Part shown: positions 1-10,680 of the stretch, in pieces
Position numbering within the stretch: the stretch's first letter is position 1
Layout of the letters: each line of letters begins with the position of its first letter
Assembly (NCBI RefSeq): GCF_030269925.1
Contig: NC_085133.1
Location: 206,001-270,000, forward strand
Direction of reading: 5' to 3'
DNA from: Bombyx mori
Taxonomy: Eukaryota > Arthropoda > Insecta > Lepidoptera > Bombycidae
DNA: 64,000 nt
The notes under the pieces: generated by a model
What the model was told of the DNA's origin: nothing
The model's database searches: none
Seen by the model: only the letters and a program-made list of their open reading frames with translations
Translations under genes and position numbers: made by a program

Positions 1-1
1 T

Positions 2-88
2 GCACAACACTTTATCGCCGTTGTGCAAGAATACGCCGACGTATACGCGTCATTAAATACGTACGTCCTCCCCTCACTCCGCCGGTAA
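2..88 (+). CDS. 3' end of LINE ORF1 (gag-like), partial
   Basis: The open frame from base 2 ends at the TAA at 86-88 and encodes 28 visible residues ending LPSLRR. The ORF2 ATG follows after a single codon (TAA TTA ATG), the close spacing typical of two-ORF Jockey-type LINEs, where downstream initiation probably uses reinitiation. No zinc knuckle is visible because the N-terminal part is outside the window. Identification depends mainly on position directly before ORF2. Confidence 0.6.
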   Translation, partial: AQHFIAVVQEYADVYASLNTYVLPSLRR

Positions 89-91
89 TTA

Positions 92-2968
92 ATGGCGTAT
101 ATAAGTAGAATAAAGCCCCTATCCGTAACGATAGGATTTTTTAACGCTTACGGTCTCGCAAATCAGCGTGATCAGGTTTCTGACTTTTTGCGTGACCATC
201 AAATTGATATCTTTTTAGTGCAGGAGACCCTACTTAAGCCCGCGCGCCGTGACCCTAAAATCGCGAACTATAACATGGTCAGGAACGACAGGCTCTCTGC
301 TCGTGGTGGTGGTACCGTCATTTACTATAGAAGAGCCCTGCATTGCGTCCCACTCGATCCTCCCGCGCTCGCTAATATCGAAGCATCAGTGTGCCGAATC
401 TCACTGACGGGACACGCGCCGATCGTTATCGCGTCCGTTTATCTTCCACCGGATAAGATCGTTCTAAGCAGTGATATCGAGGCGCTGCTCGGCATGGGGA
501 GCTCTGTCATTCTGGCGGGCGACCTAAATTGTAAACACATCAGGTGGAACTCACACACCACAACCCCGAATGGCAGGCGGCTTGACGCGTTAGTCGATAA
601 TCTCGCCTTCGATATCGTCGCTCCGCTAATCCCGACTCACTACCCGCTAAATATCGCGCATCGCCCGGATATACTCGACATAGCGTTATTAAAAAACGTA
701 ACTCTGCGCTTACACTCGATCGAAGTAGTTTCAGAGTTAGATTCAGACCACCGTCCCGTCGTTATGAAGCTCGGTCGCGCTCCCGATTCCGTTCCCGTCA
801 CGAGGACTGTGGTGGATTGGCACACGCTGGGCATCAGCCTGGCTGAATCTGATCCACCATCGCTACCGTTTAGCCCGGACTCTACCCCGTCTCCTCAGGA
901 TACCGCTGAAGCCATAGACATCTTAACGTCACACATCACCTCGACATTAGATAGGTCATCGAAACAAGTTGTAGCGGAGGACTTCCTTCACCGCTTCAAA
1001 TTGTCCGACGATATTAGGGAACTCCTTAGAGCTAAGAACGCCTCGATACGCGCCTACGACAGGTATCCTACCGCGGAAAATCGTATTCGAATGCGTGCCC
1101 TACAACGCGACGTAAAGTCTCGCATCGCCGAAGTCCGAGATGCCAGATGGTCTGATTTCTTAGAAGGACTCGCGCCCTCCCAAAGGTCTTACTACCGCTT
1201 AGCTCGTACTCTCAAATCGGATACGGTAGTAACTATGCCCCCCCTCGTAGGCCCCTCAGGCCGACTCACGGCGTTCGATGATGACGAAAAAGCAGAGCTG
1301 CTGGCCGATACATTGCAAACCCAGTGTACGCCCAGCACTCAATCCGTGGACCCTGTTCATGTAGAATTAGTAGACAGTGAGGTAGAACGCAGAGCCTCCT
1401 TGCCACCCTCTGATGCGTTACCACCCGTCACCCCGATGGAAGTTAAAGACTTGATCAAAGACCTACGTCCTCGCAAGGCTCCCGGTTCCGACGGTATATC
1501 CAATCGCGTTATTAAACTTCTACCCGTCCAACTCATCGTGATGTTGGCATCTATTTTCAATGCCGCTATGGCGAACTGTATCTTTCCCGCGGTGTGGAAA
1601 GAAGCGGACGTTATCGGCATACATAAACCCGGTAAACCAAAAAATCATCCGACGAGCTACCGCCCGATCAGCCTCCTCATGTCTCTAGGCAAACTGTATG
1701 AGCGTCTGCTCTACAAACGCCTCAGAGACTTCGTCTCATCCAAGGGCATTCTCATCGATGAACAATTCGGATTCCGTACAAATCACTCATGCGTTCAACA
1801 GGTGCACCGCCTCACGGAGCACATTCTTGTGGGGCTTAATCGACCAAAACCGTTATACACGGGAGCTCTCTTCTTCGACGTCGCAAAAGCGTTCGACAAA
1901 GTCTGGCACAACGGTTTGATTTTCAAACTATTCAACATGGGTGTGCCGGATAGTCTCGTGCTCATCATACGGGACTTCTTGTCGAACCGCTCTTTTCGAT
2001 ATCGAGTCGAGGGAACCCGCTCCTCCCCACGACCTCTCACAGCTGGAGTCCCGCAAGGCTCTGTCCTCTCACCCCTCCTATTTAGCTTATTCGTTAACGA
2101 TATTCCCCGGTCGCCGCCGACCCATTTAGCTTTATTCGCCGACGACACGACTGTTTACTATTCCAGTAGAAACAAGTCCCTAATCGCGAAGAAGCTTCAG
2201 AGCGCAGCCCTAGCCCTAGGACAGTGGTTCCGAAAATGGCGCATAGACATCAACCCAGCGAAAAGTACTGCGGTGCTATTTCAGAGGGGAAGCTCCACAC
2301 GGATTTCCTCCCGTATTAGGAGGAGGAATCTCACACCCCCGATTACTCTCTTTAGTCAATCCATACCCTGGGCCAGGAAGGTCAAGTACCTGGGCGTTAC
2401 CCTGGATGCATCGATGACATTCCGCCCGCATATAAAATCAGTCCGTGACCGTGCCGCGTTTATTCTCGGTAGACTCTACCCCATGATTTGTAAGCGGAGT
2501 AAAATGTCCCTTCGGAACAAGGTGACACTTTACAAAACTTGCATAAGGCCCGTCATGACTTACGCGAGTGTGGTGTTCGCTCACGCGGCCCGCACGCATA
2601 TAGACACCCTTCAATCTCTACAATCCCGCTTTTGCAGGTTAGCCGTCGGAGCTCCGTGGTTCGTGAGGAACGTTGACCTACACGACGACCTGGGCCTCGA
2701 ATCTATACAGAAATACATGAAGTCAGCGTCGGAACGGTACTTCGATAAGGCTATGCGTCATGATAATCGCCTTATCGTAGCCGCCGCTGACTACTCCCCG
2801 AATCCTGATCATGCAGGAGCCAGTCACCGTCGACGCCCTAGACACGTCCTTACGGATCCATCAGATCCAATAACCTTCGCACTAGACGCCTTCAGCTCTG
2901 GGAGCAGGCTTAGGGACCTCGGTAACCGTACTCGTCGAACTCGACAAAGAGTTCGCCGTGCAACCTAA
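92..2968 (+). CDS. LINE ORF2: AP endonuclease plus reverse transcriptase (Jockey-like)
   Basis: A 958-residue uninterrupted protein that would nick target DNA and reverse-transcribe the element RNA at the nick. The N-terminal apurinic-type endonuclease spans about residues 11-225: QET at 44-46 supplies the catalytic Glu, GDLNCKH at 143-149 the Asp/Asn pair, and SDHRPV at 218-223 the terminal catalytic Asp-His. The reverse transcriptase covers about residues 440-770, with the first catalytic Asp in FFDVAKAFD (594-602), then GVPQGSVLSPLLF, and the FADD box at 682-685. The C-terminus is basic and lacks an RNase H domain. The start at 92 sits three bases after the ORF1 stop. All catalytic residues appear intact, so the protein could be active; that is inference. 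Confidence 0.95.
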   Translation: MAYISRIKPLSVTIGFFNAYGLANQRDQVSDFLRDHQIDIFLVQETLLKPARRDPKIANYNMVRNDRLSARGGGTVIYYRRALHCVPLDPPALANIEASVCRISLTGHAPIVIASVYLPPDKIVLSSDIEALLGMGSSVILAGDLNCKHIRWNSHTTTPNGRRLDALVDNLAFDIVAPLIPTHYPLNIAHRPDILDIALLKNVTLRLHSIEVVSELDSDHRPVVMKLGRAPDSVPVTRTVVDWHTLGISLAESDPPSLPFSPDSTPSPQDTAEAIDILTSHITSTLDRSSKQVVAEDFLHRFKLSDDIRELLRAKNASIRAYDRYPTAENRIRMRALQRDVKSRIAEVRDARWSDFLEGLAPSQRSYYRLARTLKSDTVVTMPPLVGPSGRLTAFDDDEKAELLADTLQTQCTPSTQSVDPVHVELVDSEVERRASLPPSDALPPVTPMEVKDLIKDLRPRKAPGSDGISNRVIKLLPVQLIVMLASIFNAAMANCIFPAVWKEADVIGIHKPGKPKNHPTSYRPISLLMSLGKLYERLLYKRLRDFVSSKGILIDEQFGFRTNHSCVQQVHRLTEHILVGLNRPKPLYTGALFFDVAKAFDKVWHNGLIFKLFNMGVPDSLVLIIRDFLSNRSFRYRVEGTRSSPRPLTAGVPQGSVLSPLLFSLFVNDIPRSPPTHLALFADDTTVYYSSRNKSLIAKKLQSAALALGQWFRKWRIDINPAKSTAVLFQRGSSTRISSRIRRRNLTPPITLFSQSIPWARKVKYLGVTLDASMTFRPHIKSVRDRAAFILGRLYPMICKRSKMSLRNKVTLYKTCIRPVMTYASVVFAHAARTHIDTLQSLQSRFCRLAVGAPWFVRNVDLHDDLGLESIQKYMKSASERYFDKAMRHDNRLIVAAADYSPNPDHAGASHRRRPRHVLTDPSDPITFALDAFSSGSRLRDLGNRTRRTRQRVRRAT

Positions 2969-3216
2969 CCCATGAATCAGCCCGCTGAGTTTCTCGCCGG
3001 ATCTTCTCAGCGGGTCGCGATTCCGATCCGGTAGTAGATTCATTCGCGAAGCAGCTACTCTTGAGTTGTTAGGTCTCCTTCGGAGGCGCTCGGGTAGCTG
3101 TTAGCAAATCCCACCCCTCCTGGCTGAGCCTTTGCTCGCCCACCTGTCCTGGTGAAACTGGAAAGGCCTCCGGGCCACCAGTAATCCTTCAATCACAAAA
3201 AAAAAAAAAAAAAAAA

Positions 3217-3346
3217 CCTTCATATTGAAGTATAGTTACAACAGCTGCCCCACCCTTCAAGCCGAAACGCATTACTGCTTCACGGCAGAAATAGGCAGGG
3301 TAGTGGTACCTACCCGCATGGACTCACAAGAGGTCCTACCACCAGT
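3217..3346 (-). mobile_element. Bm1 SINE fragment
   Basis: Reverse-oriented middle section of Bm1, from about TATAGTTACAACAGCTG to CCTACCACCAGTAA. It directly abuts the LINE poly(A). Both the tail and the tRNA-like head are missing, which suggests the LINE landed inside or beside an existing Bm1. Confidence 0.85.
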
Positions 3347-4325
3347 AAGCTGGACAATACTATGGAGAATTCCAGCTCATCTCTCGCGGAGAGCGCTAAC
3401 GTTTTGATGTCCACAGGCCGCAATAGAGGCTCATCACTAGACGTGCTGTAAAATCGGTTACAATTAGTAATTTACTTGTACCATGTTAAAAAGTAACCGA
3501 TTACCAAAATTAACTAATTCTTTGAGACATTTAGAAAGTCCTAACTGTTTTGTGATTCTGTGATTTTCAACTCATAAGGAAACTACTATTCCTTTATATA
3601 ATTATATATGAACAGAAGTCAGAATCAAAAGTTATATAAACTTTGTCTGCTATATTCGGCATAGTTCGGGTTCGTTCGGGAGAGTTCGGAATCCAATGAC
3701 GTCAGAACATCAAGCAACGCAACTGCGACAGCCCCTATATGAAAATACCGCAGGTGCAGTCAGTGTGGCCAGATGTATTACAATAAATTTATGGCCTGTA
3801 GGGGTTTTTTTAAGTTTGACACTTGTGTGAAATTGAAATTATATTAAGGTTACTACGGGTGTTTTTGACTTTTTATGGAACTAAAATTACATAATTTAAA
3901 ATTAAATTGTTGACTGTCGAAATATAAACAAATTCTAAATCTAAGAGTAGTATTATTGCTGGATGATTAATATCTTAGGTATTGAAATTTAGGCGCCCTC
4001 CAAGTTCGCATGGTTTGGGACTATCGCCTAACTGGTTGTACCATATTTGCTTACACAAAGTCAATACCACCATCTCCATCATTATGTATAACGGTTATTG
4101 CACCTCTGCTGTAAAGAGCGACTGCCTCCTACCATTTATAAAAAACGTTTCAGTAAATTGAAGGATATTTCTAATTCGCTGTATTACTTTGGAACACTCA
4201 AAAGTAAGTTAGTTGTTTTGATCCGGTGTAGCCCGGTAAATGACGTCACTCTGATCCGATGCAACCATGGCGACAGTCGGTCGCGACGTCATTCCAGGTA
4301 CGACACGCGTCGAAAAGCAATAATT
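3347..4325. other. Stretch without a recognised gene; CRE-like octamers
   Basis: About 1 kb of mostly AT-rich DNA with no convincing coding frame. It holds TGACGTCA at 3697-3704, overlapped by CCAAT, inside a locally GC-richer patch (3650-3775) with repeated GTTCGG words. Another TGACGTCA occurs near 4241 and a GACGTCAT near 4286. No transcript can be assigned. Confidence 0.4.
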
Positions 4326-4987
4326 TTGTTTATCGCATTCTGAAAATGCGGTCTTAAAGCATAAAAGAGAAAATTGAATTTTGGTTAGTACGACATAACA
4401 CCTAACAATTTTACGAATTGTAAATGTATTAAAGTATATCTAGCTAGTAAATTTGCTGGTTCTCCATATTCAGTTACGGAGCGGGGACCTGGACACTGAA
4501 AAAGGTCGACAGAGACCGCATAGACGCCTGCGAAATGTGGTGCTGGATGAAATTGCTGCAGATTCCATGGACTGTCTTTAGCACCAAATGTGTCGATACT
4601 AAAGGAGTTTAATGTTAAAACTAGACTCTCCACAATATGACGCAGTCTCACGAGATGGTCGGACCAATTTCGGTCTTGTCTGGACATCAAGCTCTACGAT
4701 GCCCTCCACGAAGCCAAGGTTCGCAGTATATGGAGAACAATCGTACAAGAGAGATTGATGCAGCGAGGGAGTCACGACCCTCAGTAATGAGGAGAACGAC
4801 GCAAGGAGGAGCTAGTAAATAAGCTACTAAGTACTACTAAGTAGTATTATTATTAGTGAAGCTACTAGTTAGCTAAGTAGTAATTTTAAATTTAAGTACA
4901 GTTCGTAAAATTTTTAGGTGTTATGTCGTACTAATCAAATTTTCTCTTTTATGCTTTATGACTGCATTTTCAGAATAAATTACAAAA
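4326..4987. mobile_element. Inverted-repeat element enclosing a retrotransposon fragment
   Basis: About 90-bp imperfect inverted repeats at 4326-4420 and 4900-4987 share ATTCTGAAAATGC, AAGCATAAAAGAGAAAA and TTAGTACGACATAACACCTA (read from the outside inward). Between them sits a decayed LINE reverse-transcriptase C-terminus and a (CTACTAAGTAG)-like degenerate repeat at 4820-4880. No transposase and no clear target duplication were found, so the superfamily is unknown. Confidence 0.75.
4499..4787 (+). pseudogene. LINE reverse-transcriptase C-terminal remnant (RTE-type)
   Basis: One frame reads VDRDRIDACEMWCWMKLLQI and then PWTVFSTK, the conserved cysteine-tryptophan segment near the C-terminus of many RTE-type LINE proteins, and hits a TAA shortly after. 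After a frame change the text continues as TRLSTI, then TRWSDQF, LYDALHEAK and IWRTIVQERLMQRGSHDPQ, ending at a TAA. A segment between LSTI and RWSDQ that is present in complete relatives is missing. It is therefore a frameshifted, internally deleted fossil, enclosed by the inverted repeats listed above. Confidence 0.65.
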
Positions 4988-5456
4988 ATATTTTAAACGA
5001 AATTTACTTTTAAAATTCACCAACACGATGAATTTGAATTTTTTTACTGTAGCCTAAAATTCTAAACAGGACCACAATAAAAAAATACTTATTTACTTTT
5101 TTATACTAGCTTGCTATTAAAACGTTCCTTTTAGTCTTGAGACCATGTATTGTAGCAAAAACAATTTCTCTTTTATATTTTTTATTTCAGAGCTGACAAC
5201 ACTGAACTCATTCATTATGCTTTCATCAGATACCATACGTCACATTTATATACCGAGATAACTGCTGTACGTGCTGCATTCGATATTATTTTAGTCTCGT
5301 CTGTCGTACGGGATAACGAACGGTGTCTTGGAGAAGGTTTGTCTGATAACATTTATATGTATTTTAAAAAAGAGGCAAGTGGAGATTGAAAAAGGCTAGT
5401 AAGCTCTTACATGTAATAATTTGTAAAATAAATATTCCACCACGACTTTTTTACCT

Positions 5457-5590
5457 ATTGCCTTTTGTAGGCAGACGTGCCTAGGGCCCACCAGGTCGTA
5501 AGTCAGCGACGCCATGCAACGTCAGCAATTCCAGGGACAAACCGCTGCCTACCGCCGAGTAATCTCCGCAGGCCTTGTTTGAAGAAGGAC
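5457..5590 (-). repeat. Second interspersed repeat family (TGTAGGCAGACG tail), diverged
   Basis: Reads ATTGCC..TGTAGGCAGACG, GGGCCCACC, then ACCGCTGCCTACCG. The same order is seen at 18229, 22550, 37555, 46850 and 62335. It differs from Bm1 in tail and body, and is probably the 3' part of a LINE or SINE. The similarity may run on to about 5700 with the block at 18360-18500. Confidence 0.55.
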
Positions 5591-5730
5591 ATGTTACAGC
5601 ACTTGGAAACTACCATTGAGGACAGTTCATTCCAAAGCCGGATAACACGTGACAGAAAAGTACTCGGCAATTCATGCATTGGTGCATTCAGTGCAATGGT
5701 GGTGCATAGGTAGTAGGGTGAAATAACTAC

Positions 5731-5980
5731 TTACTGGTGGTAGGACCTCTTGTGAGTCCGCGCGGATAGGTACCACCACCCTGCTTATTTCTGCCGTGAA
5801 GCAGTAATGTGTTTCGGTTTGAAAGGTGGGGCAGCCGTTGTAATTATACTTGAGACCTTAGAACTTATATCTCAAGGTGGGTGACGCAATTACGTTGCAG
5901 ATGTCTATGGGCTTCAGTAACCACTTAATACCAGGTGGGCTATGAGCTCGTACACACATCTAAGCAATAAAACAAAAAAA
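5731..5980 (+). mobile_element. Bm1 SINE, 5'-truncated
   Basis: Starts at TTACTGGTGGTAGGACC and runs through the whole body to AAGCAATAAAACAAAAAAA. The tRNA-like head is missing, as in most LINE-mobilised SINE copies. Confidence 0.92.
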
Positions 5981-6601
5981 TATATATAGTAAAAATATCT
6001 TCCACGGAGCTTGCAGCTTGCGAGGTTGCTAAAATGAAATTGCTGGATAGACCGTCACTCCGTAGGTTATTGTTTGGAACTTCTATATGCAAATTTATCT
6101 TAGAAATGTCTAGCAAAATTCTGGCGTCTGTCAAATATATCGTGCTCTATGATAGCTATCCGCTATAGTTTCACCAACAAAATGATTACTAATTCAGAAC
6201 ATCGGTGAATTGACAAGAAGGTACATGATGAACGTCATCTCAAATTTAGTTCGGTAAATAAACGACACTTAGTTGTATAAATGAACGATATGGACCATGG
6301 CCTTCCTTGCACAAACATTACCAAATTACTCAGCAATGGTTCATACATCAAATGTCACACTAAACAAAGATAACTAGGTTCGTGCGCTACTTATTGTGTT
6401 CCAAATGACACTTGCTTGGGTTACAGCTTTTGCTGTTTGTATTAAAAAAAAATTTAATAACAGACTAGTCGGCTGGTCTGCCTTGGGCATGCGATTGGAA
6501 GTCAAGGGTGCAACAAAAAGGAAGGATAGACGAGATCTGGGCAATTTCGCAATGGAAACCATCAAAGCCTTTGGAGACACAAGCGATATCGGAGAGCCGT
6601 G

Positions 6602-6703
6602 ACCGGTGGTAGGGCGTCTTGTGAGTCCGCACAGGCAGATACCACCACCTTACCTACTTCTACCGTGGAGCAGTATCGTGCAGTATATGAAGCGTGGTTA
6701 CCG
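6602..6703 (+). mobile_element. Bm1 SINE fragment, diverged
   Basis: CCGGTGGTAGGGCGTCTTG, then a degraded match of the first 100 bp of the Bm1 body. It lacks both the head and the tail. Confidence 0.7.
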
Positions 6704-6807
6704 AAGTACATGGACATCACGACATGAATACTGCCCCCGTACCTTAAGACATAAGGTCGAATTCTCAGATACATATACTGTAAAAAATTGAGAGCATAAA
6801 ACTCTTC

Positions 6808-6924
6808 ACTGGTGGTAGGACCTCTTGTGAGTCCGCACGGGTAGGTACCACAGCTCCACCTATGTCTGCCGTGAAGCAGTAATGCGTTTCGGTTTGAAGG
6901 GTGGGACAGCCGTTGTAACTATAC
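6808..6924 (+). mobile_element. Bm1 SINE, 5' part of a copy split by another Bm1
   Basis: Runs from ACTGGTGGTAGGACC to GTTGTAACTATAC, where a reverse-oriented Bm1 interrupts it. The sequence resumes at 7387 with TTGAGACCTTAG, exactly the next Bm1 bases. Confidence 0.9.
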
Positions 6925-6928
6925 CTAC

Positions 6929-7378
6929 TTTTTTTTTTTTTTTTTTTTATTGCGTTGATGGTTGGACGAGCTCACAGCCCACCTGGTGTTAAGTGGTTAC
7001 TGGAGCCCATAGACATCTACAACGTAAATGCGCCACCCACCTCGAGATATAAGTTCTAAGGTCTCAGTATAGTTACAACGGCTACCCCCACCCTTCGAAC
7101 CGAAACGCATTACTGCTTCACGGCGGAAATAGGCGGAGTGGTGGTACCTACCCGTGCGGACTCCCAAGAGGTCCTACCACCAGTGATTACGCAAATTATA
7201 ATTTTTGCGGGTTTGATTTTTATTACACGATGTTATTCCTTCACCGTGGAAGTCAATCGTGAACATTTGTTGAGTACGTATTTCATTAGAAAAATTGGTA
7301 CCCGCCTGCGGGATTCGAACACCGGTGCATCGCAACATACGAATGCACCGGACGTCTTATCCTTTAGGCCACGACGAC
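6929..7378 (-). mobile_element. Bm1 SINE, full length, nested in another Bm1
   Basis: Reverse-oriented, with a poly(T) run at 6929-6950 and then the whole body and the tRNA-like head. The head contains the A-box-like TGGCCTAAAGGATAAGAC and B-box-like GGTGTTCGAATCCCGC (both read on the minus strand), the internal RNA polymerase III promoter of tRNA-derived SINEs. It ends at GTCGTCGTGG near 7378. A flanking target duplication is not clear. Confidence 0.93.
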
Positions 7379-7386
7379 ATCAAAAC

Positions 7387-7513
7387 TTGAGACCTTAGAA
7401 CTTATAACTCAAGGTGGGTGGCGCATTTACGCTGTAGATGTCTATGAGGTCCGTTAACCACTCAACACCAGGTGGGCCGTGAGCTCGTCCACCCAACTAA
7501 GCAATAAAAAAAA
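7387..7513 (+). mobile_element. Bm1 SINE, 3' part of the split copy
   Basis: Continues the copy that began at 6808: TTGAGACCTTAGAACTTATA through to GCAATAAAAAAAA at 7513. Confidence 0.9.
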
Positions 7514-7627
7514 CTCATATTTCAAGGTAGGTGACGGCATTTACTTTGTAGATGTCTATGGGCTCTGGTAACCATTTCACACCAGGTGGGCCGTGAGCTC
7601 GTCCATGCATCTAACCAATCAAAAAAA
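7514..7627 (+). mobile_element. Bm1 SINE 3' fragment
   Basis: A second 3' end follows immediately: CATATTTCAAGGTAGGTGACG to ATCTAACCAATCAAAAAAA. It is more diverged than its neighbour and is therefore a separate, older insertion. Confidence 0.85.
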
Positions 7628-8747
7628 TTTGTATTGTTTGTCCTCTTTCGGACCGAAATTATCTATCGTTTTTGTGGTCGAAATATGCTGGGTGGTACGT
7701 CGTATATCGACCTTTTCTGACATATTCTTCGATGTGATGGTTCCTATGAAAGACTAATGGTTGGTCAGAACTAGAGCTAGCCAGACGTCACCTATGCGGT
7801 GAACAAATAAGACTGAAGCTGAGCATCCGATCAACTTTAATGTATCTGCCGCAGCAGATATCAGTGAGGCCTTGAAGAGGTTACTTCGTTGTAATCCAAC
7901 GACATTAAGCTTAACTTGTCGGCCGCAGACTTGAGCTTGATCCGTCAGTGTACTGAAGAAGTCTAATGCAAAAACTCCACAATACGGCTATACCTAATCT
8001 AAATTATGTTAAATACGAGAACCATGGGCTCGCCGATCTAATAAAATAGACAAATCTAAGCCAGCCCTAAATCTAGGGCGCGGTCCGGAAATGACTGTCC
8101 GATTGACGAGGCTCTGCCCCGCTGACACGCGGAGATGAATGAACCACAAATGTAACGTGACGTGTGAATTATTCATGAGCTCATTCTGCAAGCTCATGCT
8201 TTTTGTCCTTTTCAATTCGGTTCTATAATATTAGATATATTAGACTGTGTAATCTTACTCTTTATTTGACAATAAAAGGAGCTATTCCGTTTTTTTTTTC
8301 ATTTACTTTATAATTTGGGACTTTTTGGCGGGAACGCGAGGAGTGACGTTGTGTGATTTGTTTTATTTTGTTTATTTAGTGTTTCTTCAGGTTTAAATGT
8401 GTAATAACAGTGGCTTATTAACTGTTTAATATCTGTAAAAGTGCACAAATGTGGGAAAATGAATCAAAGCTGCTGGACGTAACTTCTAGGGATCCCTCAA
8501 AAAGTCAACTGAAAAAACCTCAGTAAATGACCATCATTTTACTGAGATTATATTTCATCCCATATCATCTCATCTCATTTCATTTAATTTCATCCCAGTT
8601 GATCTCAAATTAATCATCTTCATTTCATATCACTCCATAATGCCATTTTTCATAAAAATAAGAATAAAAATTAAAATAAGATATGACTTAAAGATCTTAG
8701 TTACCAGGACATAAAATCCATTAAAAAAAATTTATGATTATTTTTTG
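7628..8747. other. No recognised gene; degenerate TTTCATC repeat
   Basis: No coding frame here has support. The stretch 8540-8640 is a degenerate pyrimidine-rich repeat of TTTCATCTCATC-like units. The rest is AT-rich unique sequence. Confidence 0.4.
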
Positions 8748-8978
8748 ACAGAGCGTCTTGTGAGCTCAGTCAGGCAGGTACCAACCCCTTCCAAATGTAT
8801 TCCGTTAACATTAATGCATTTTGGTTTAAAGCTTGGAACACTCATTATACTATACAAATGAAACTTAGACCATCATGTTTTAAAGGGGGCGGTGGCGTTC
8901 CTGTAGTGATGTCTATGGGCTCAGGTAACCAATTAATATCAAGTGGGTCGTTTCTCCATTAGAGCAATAAACAAAAAC
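8748..8978 (+). mobile_element. Bm1 SINE, old diverged copy
   Basis: Recognisable landmarks in order: GCGTCTTGTGAG, AGGTACCA, TTAATGCATTTTGGTTTAAA, GATGTCTATGGGCTC, TCAAGTGGG and GAGCAATAAACAAAAA. Numerous substitutions and small deletions lie between them. Confidence 0.8.
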
Positions 8979-10552
8979 TTTTTTGAGTTTTTTTTTGAAT
9001 TCACTAGCTCACGAGCGCTTGAGCTCACACAGGGTCACGCTAGTCAACAGTATCATAACCGCATACCGTTTCTAGTATTGAAAATTAAATTAGTGTCTCA
9101 GTAATATGAGATAGATAAATCGAGGCAGCTACACGACGAGCGCAAGACAAATGCAAACACGTAGAGCACGAATAACTATTTGTTCCGGTTCCGGTCCGGT
9201 TATTTCCAATCCCGGGCCCCGGATCTGTGACCGAGAACAAACAAACGGCTGACAAACGGATACCTCATAAACTGGAACGGCTATCGGGGAAGACGTCGCG
9301 AAAACAATGAGCAGAGCTGAACTCAGTGTGAGAATTAATCTTAACTTTATTTTACTATTAATAGCCGAGTTTTCTGTGGCCATTTAAGCCATTAGGGAGG
9401 CTCCGCAGTGCGGGTCTGGTGCGTATGCGAGAATGAACACTAAATATCAAGCATATGGAACCGGCGCTTGTGCAAACATTTTGTTCTACTATAACGATAA
9501 AGTCGAATTTATAACTATCATCATTCATCATTATACAAGTCACAAGGAAAATGTTTACCAATTATTTTTCAAAAGTTTTTTCTGTTTTTCTTGATTTCCA
9601 AAGCCATTTCGTGGATCCCACACCTCTCTGTCAGGGTAAAAAATGTCAAGTTCTCTTTCACCAGTAGCTCGCCGTGCACTGTAGTCGCAACCACTCCCGC
9701 TGCCGCTAAGTTACCACGCATTCAGTGAGGGTGGACACTATAAGATAAACGTGTTTCCGCTTCGCTTTAAAATTTAGCCTTATCCACGAAGCGACATTCC
9801 CCTCCAGCAATACATCTCTAGCAACTTTATTTCTCGCACAATTCACTATTCCGCATTGAACACAAACGTGTGAAACGCCGGCTCAACCGCACAAGTCGAA
9901 TTCCGCCACGCGCCTTGCAGGATGTCACTGATTTGAGATTGTGAACGTACTAATTTGTTACTGGCCCTTACAAAAGACTCATAATAATAATCTTCGCAAC
10001 TTAAAAACGGGTTCATGTGCAGCCTGTTATCAATGTATCAATGTATGATGATACATGACGTTGGTGGCTAATTACAGTAATCAAATAAAAATTCCAAGAG
10101 TCACACAACGCTGTTTATAGAATCAACCAAAAAAAATAAGTTAGCTGGACTTCTCCTCGGTCTGCATACGTCCCAAGCCCTCAACTGCGAGGAAACTGTA
10201 ACTTTTATCGAAAAGATCCAGGCTTCCCGGTTCGAGATGGAAAGGTTGCATGTGCTTCACACAGAAAAGTAAATTCAGTCTGTATTGTCTCGCCCAGAAA
10301 AGCGATTTTTCGTCGCTCCACAAACACCCCTCCAACTTTATTAAATTTAGTCTCAGGAGATTCATCTAAAACGAATTTCGTTTGAATTTTTATGCTGAAT
10401 AGAAAAATTTTCTGTGTGGAAAATGATTTTATCTTTAAATTGCATCTCCTGTGTTTGGATCGTCGCAACAGAAATGTATTCTGTACAGTTACGGGATTAA
10501 TTTTACACTATACATTATTTATTAAAAGTCGTAATAAACATATTATGTTTAA
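8979..10552. other. No recognised gene
   Basis: Several short open frames exist, including a leucine-rich 84-residue frame on the minus strand near 9129-9383. None has recognisable domains or splice signals that can be argued. No repeat family was recognised here. Confidence 0.35.
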
Positions 10553-10680
10553 TTTTTTTATTTATTGCTTCGATGGTTGGACGAGCTCACAGCCCACCTG
10601 GTGTTAAGTGGTTACTGGAGCTCATAGACATCTACAACCTAAATGCGCCACCCACCTCGAGATATAAGTTCTACGGTCTC
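10553..10680 (-). mobile_element. Bm1 SINE, tail part of a copy split by an R1-like LINE
   Basis: Reverse-oriented Bm1 from its poly(T) end through AGTTCTACGGTCTC. It is interrupted at 10681 by a LINE and resumes at 11585. The last 15 bases (10666-10680, AAGTTCTACGGTCTC) are repeated at 11570-11584 as the target duplication. Confidence 0.93.

Larger units (their letters stand above)
1..3216 (+). mobile_element. Jockey-like non-LTR retrotransposon, left part outside window
   Basis: The element shows the end of ORF1, all of ORF2, a 3'UTR of about 230 bp and a pure poly(A) run at 3197-3216. The 3'UTR carries a hairpin-like CCGCTGAG / CTCAGCGGG pair near 2980-3013, and a block near 3066-3195 that recurs at 26593-26725 and 31011-31143. 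Both reading frames are open, so this is a young copy. The 5' end and its target-site duplication lie left of the window or cannot be identified. Assignment to Jockey rests on the endonuclease-RT order, the two-ORF layout and the poly(A) tail. Confidence 0.9.

Noticed and set aside
9129..9383. Secreted or membrane protein on the minus strand
   Set aside because: A leucine-rich run resembles a signal segment, but there is no splice context, domain or codon bias to support a gene.
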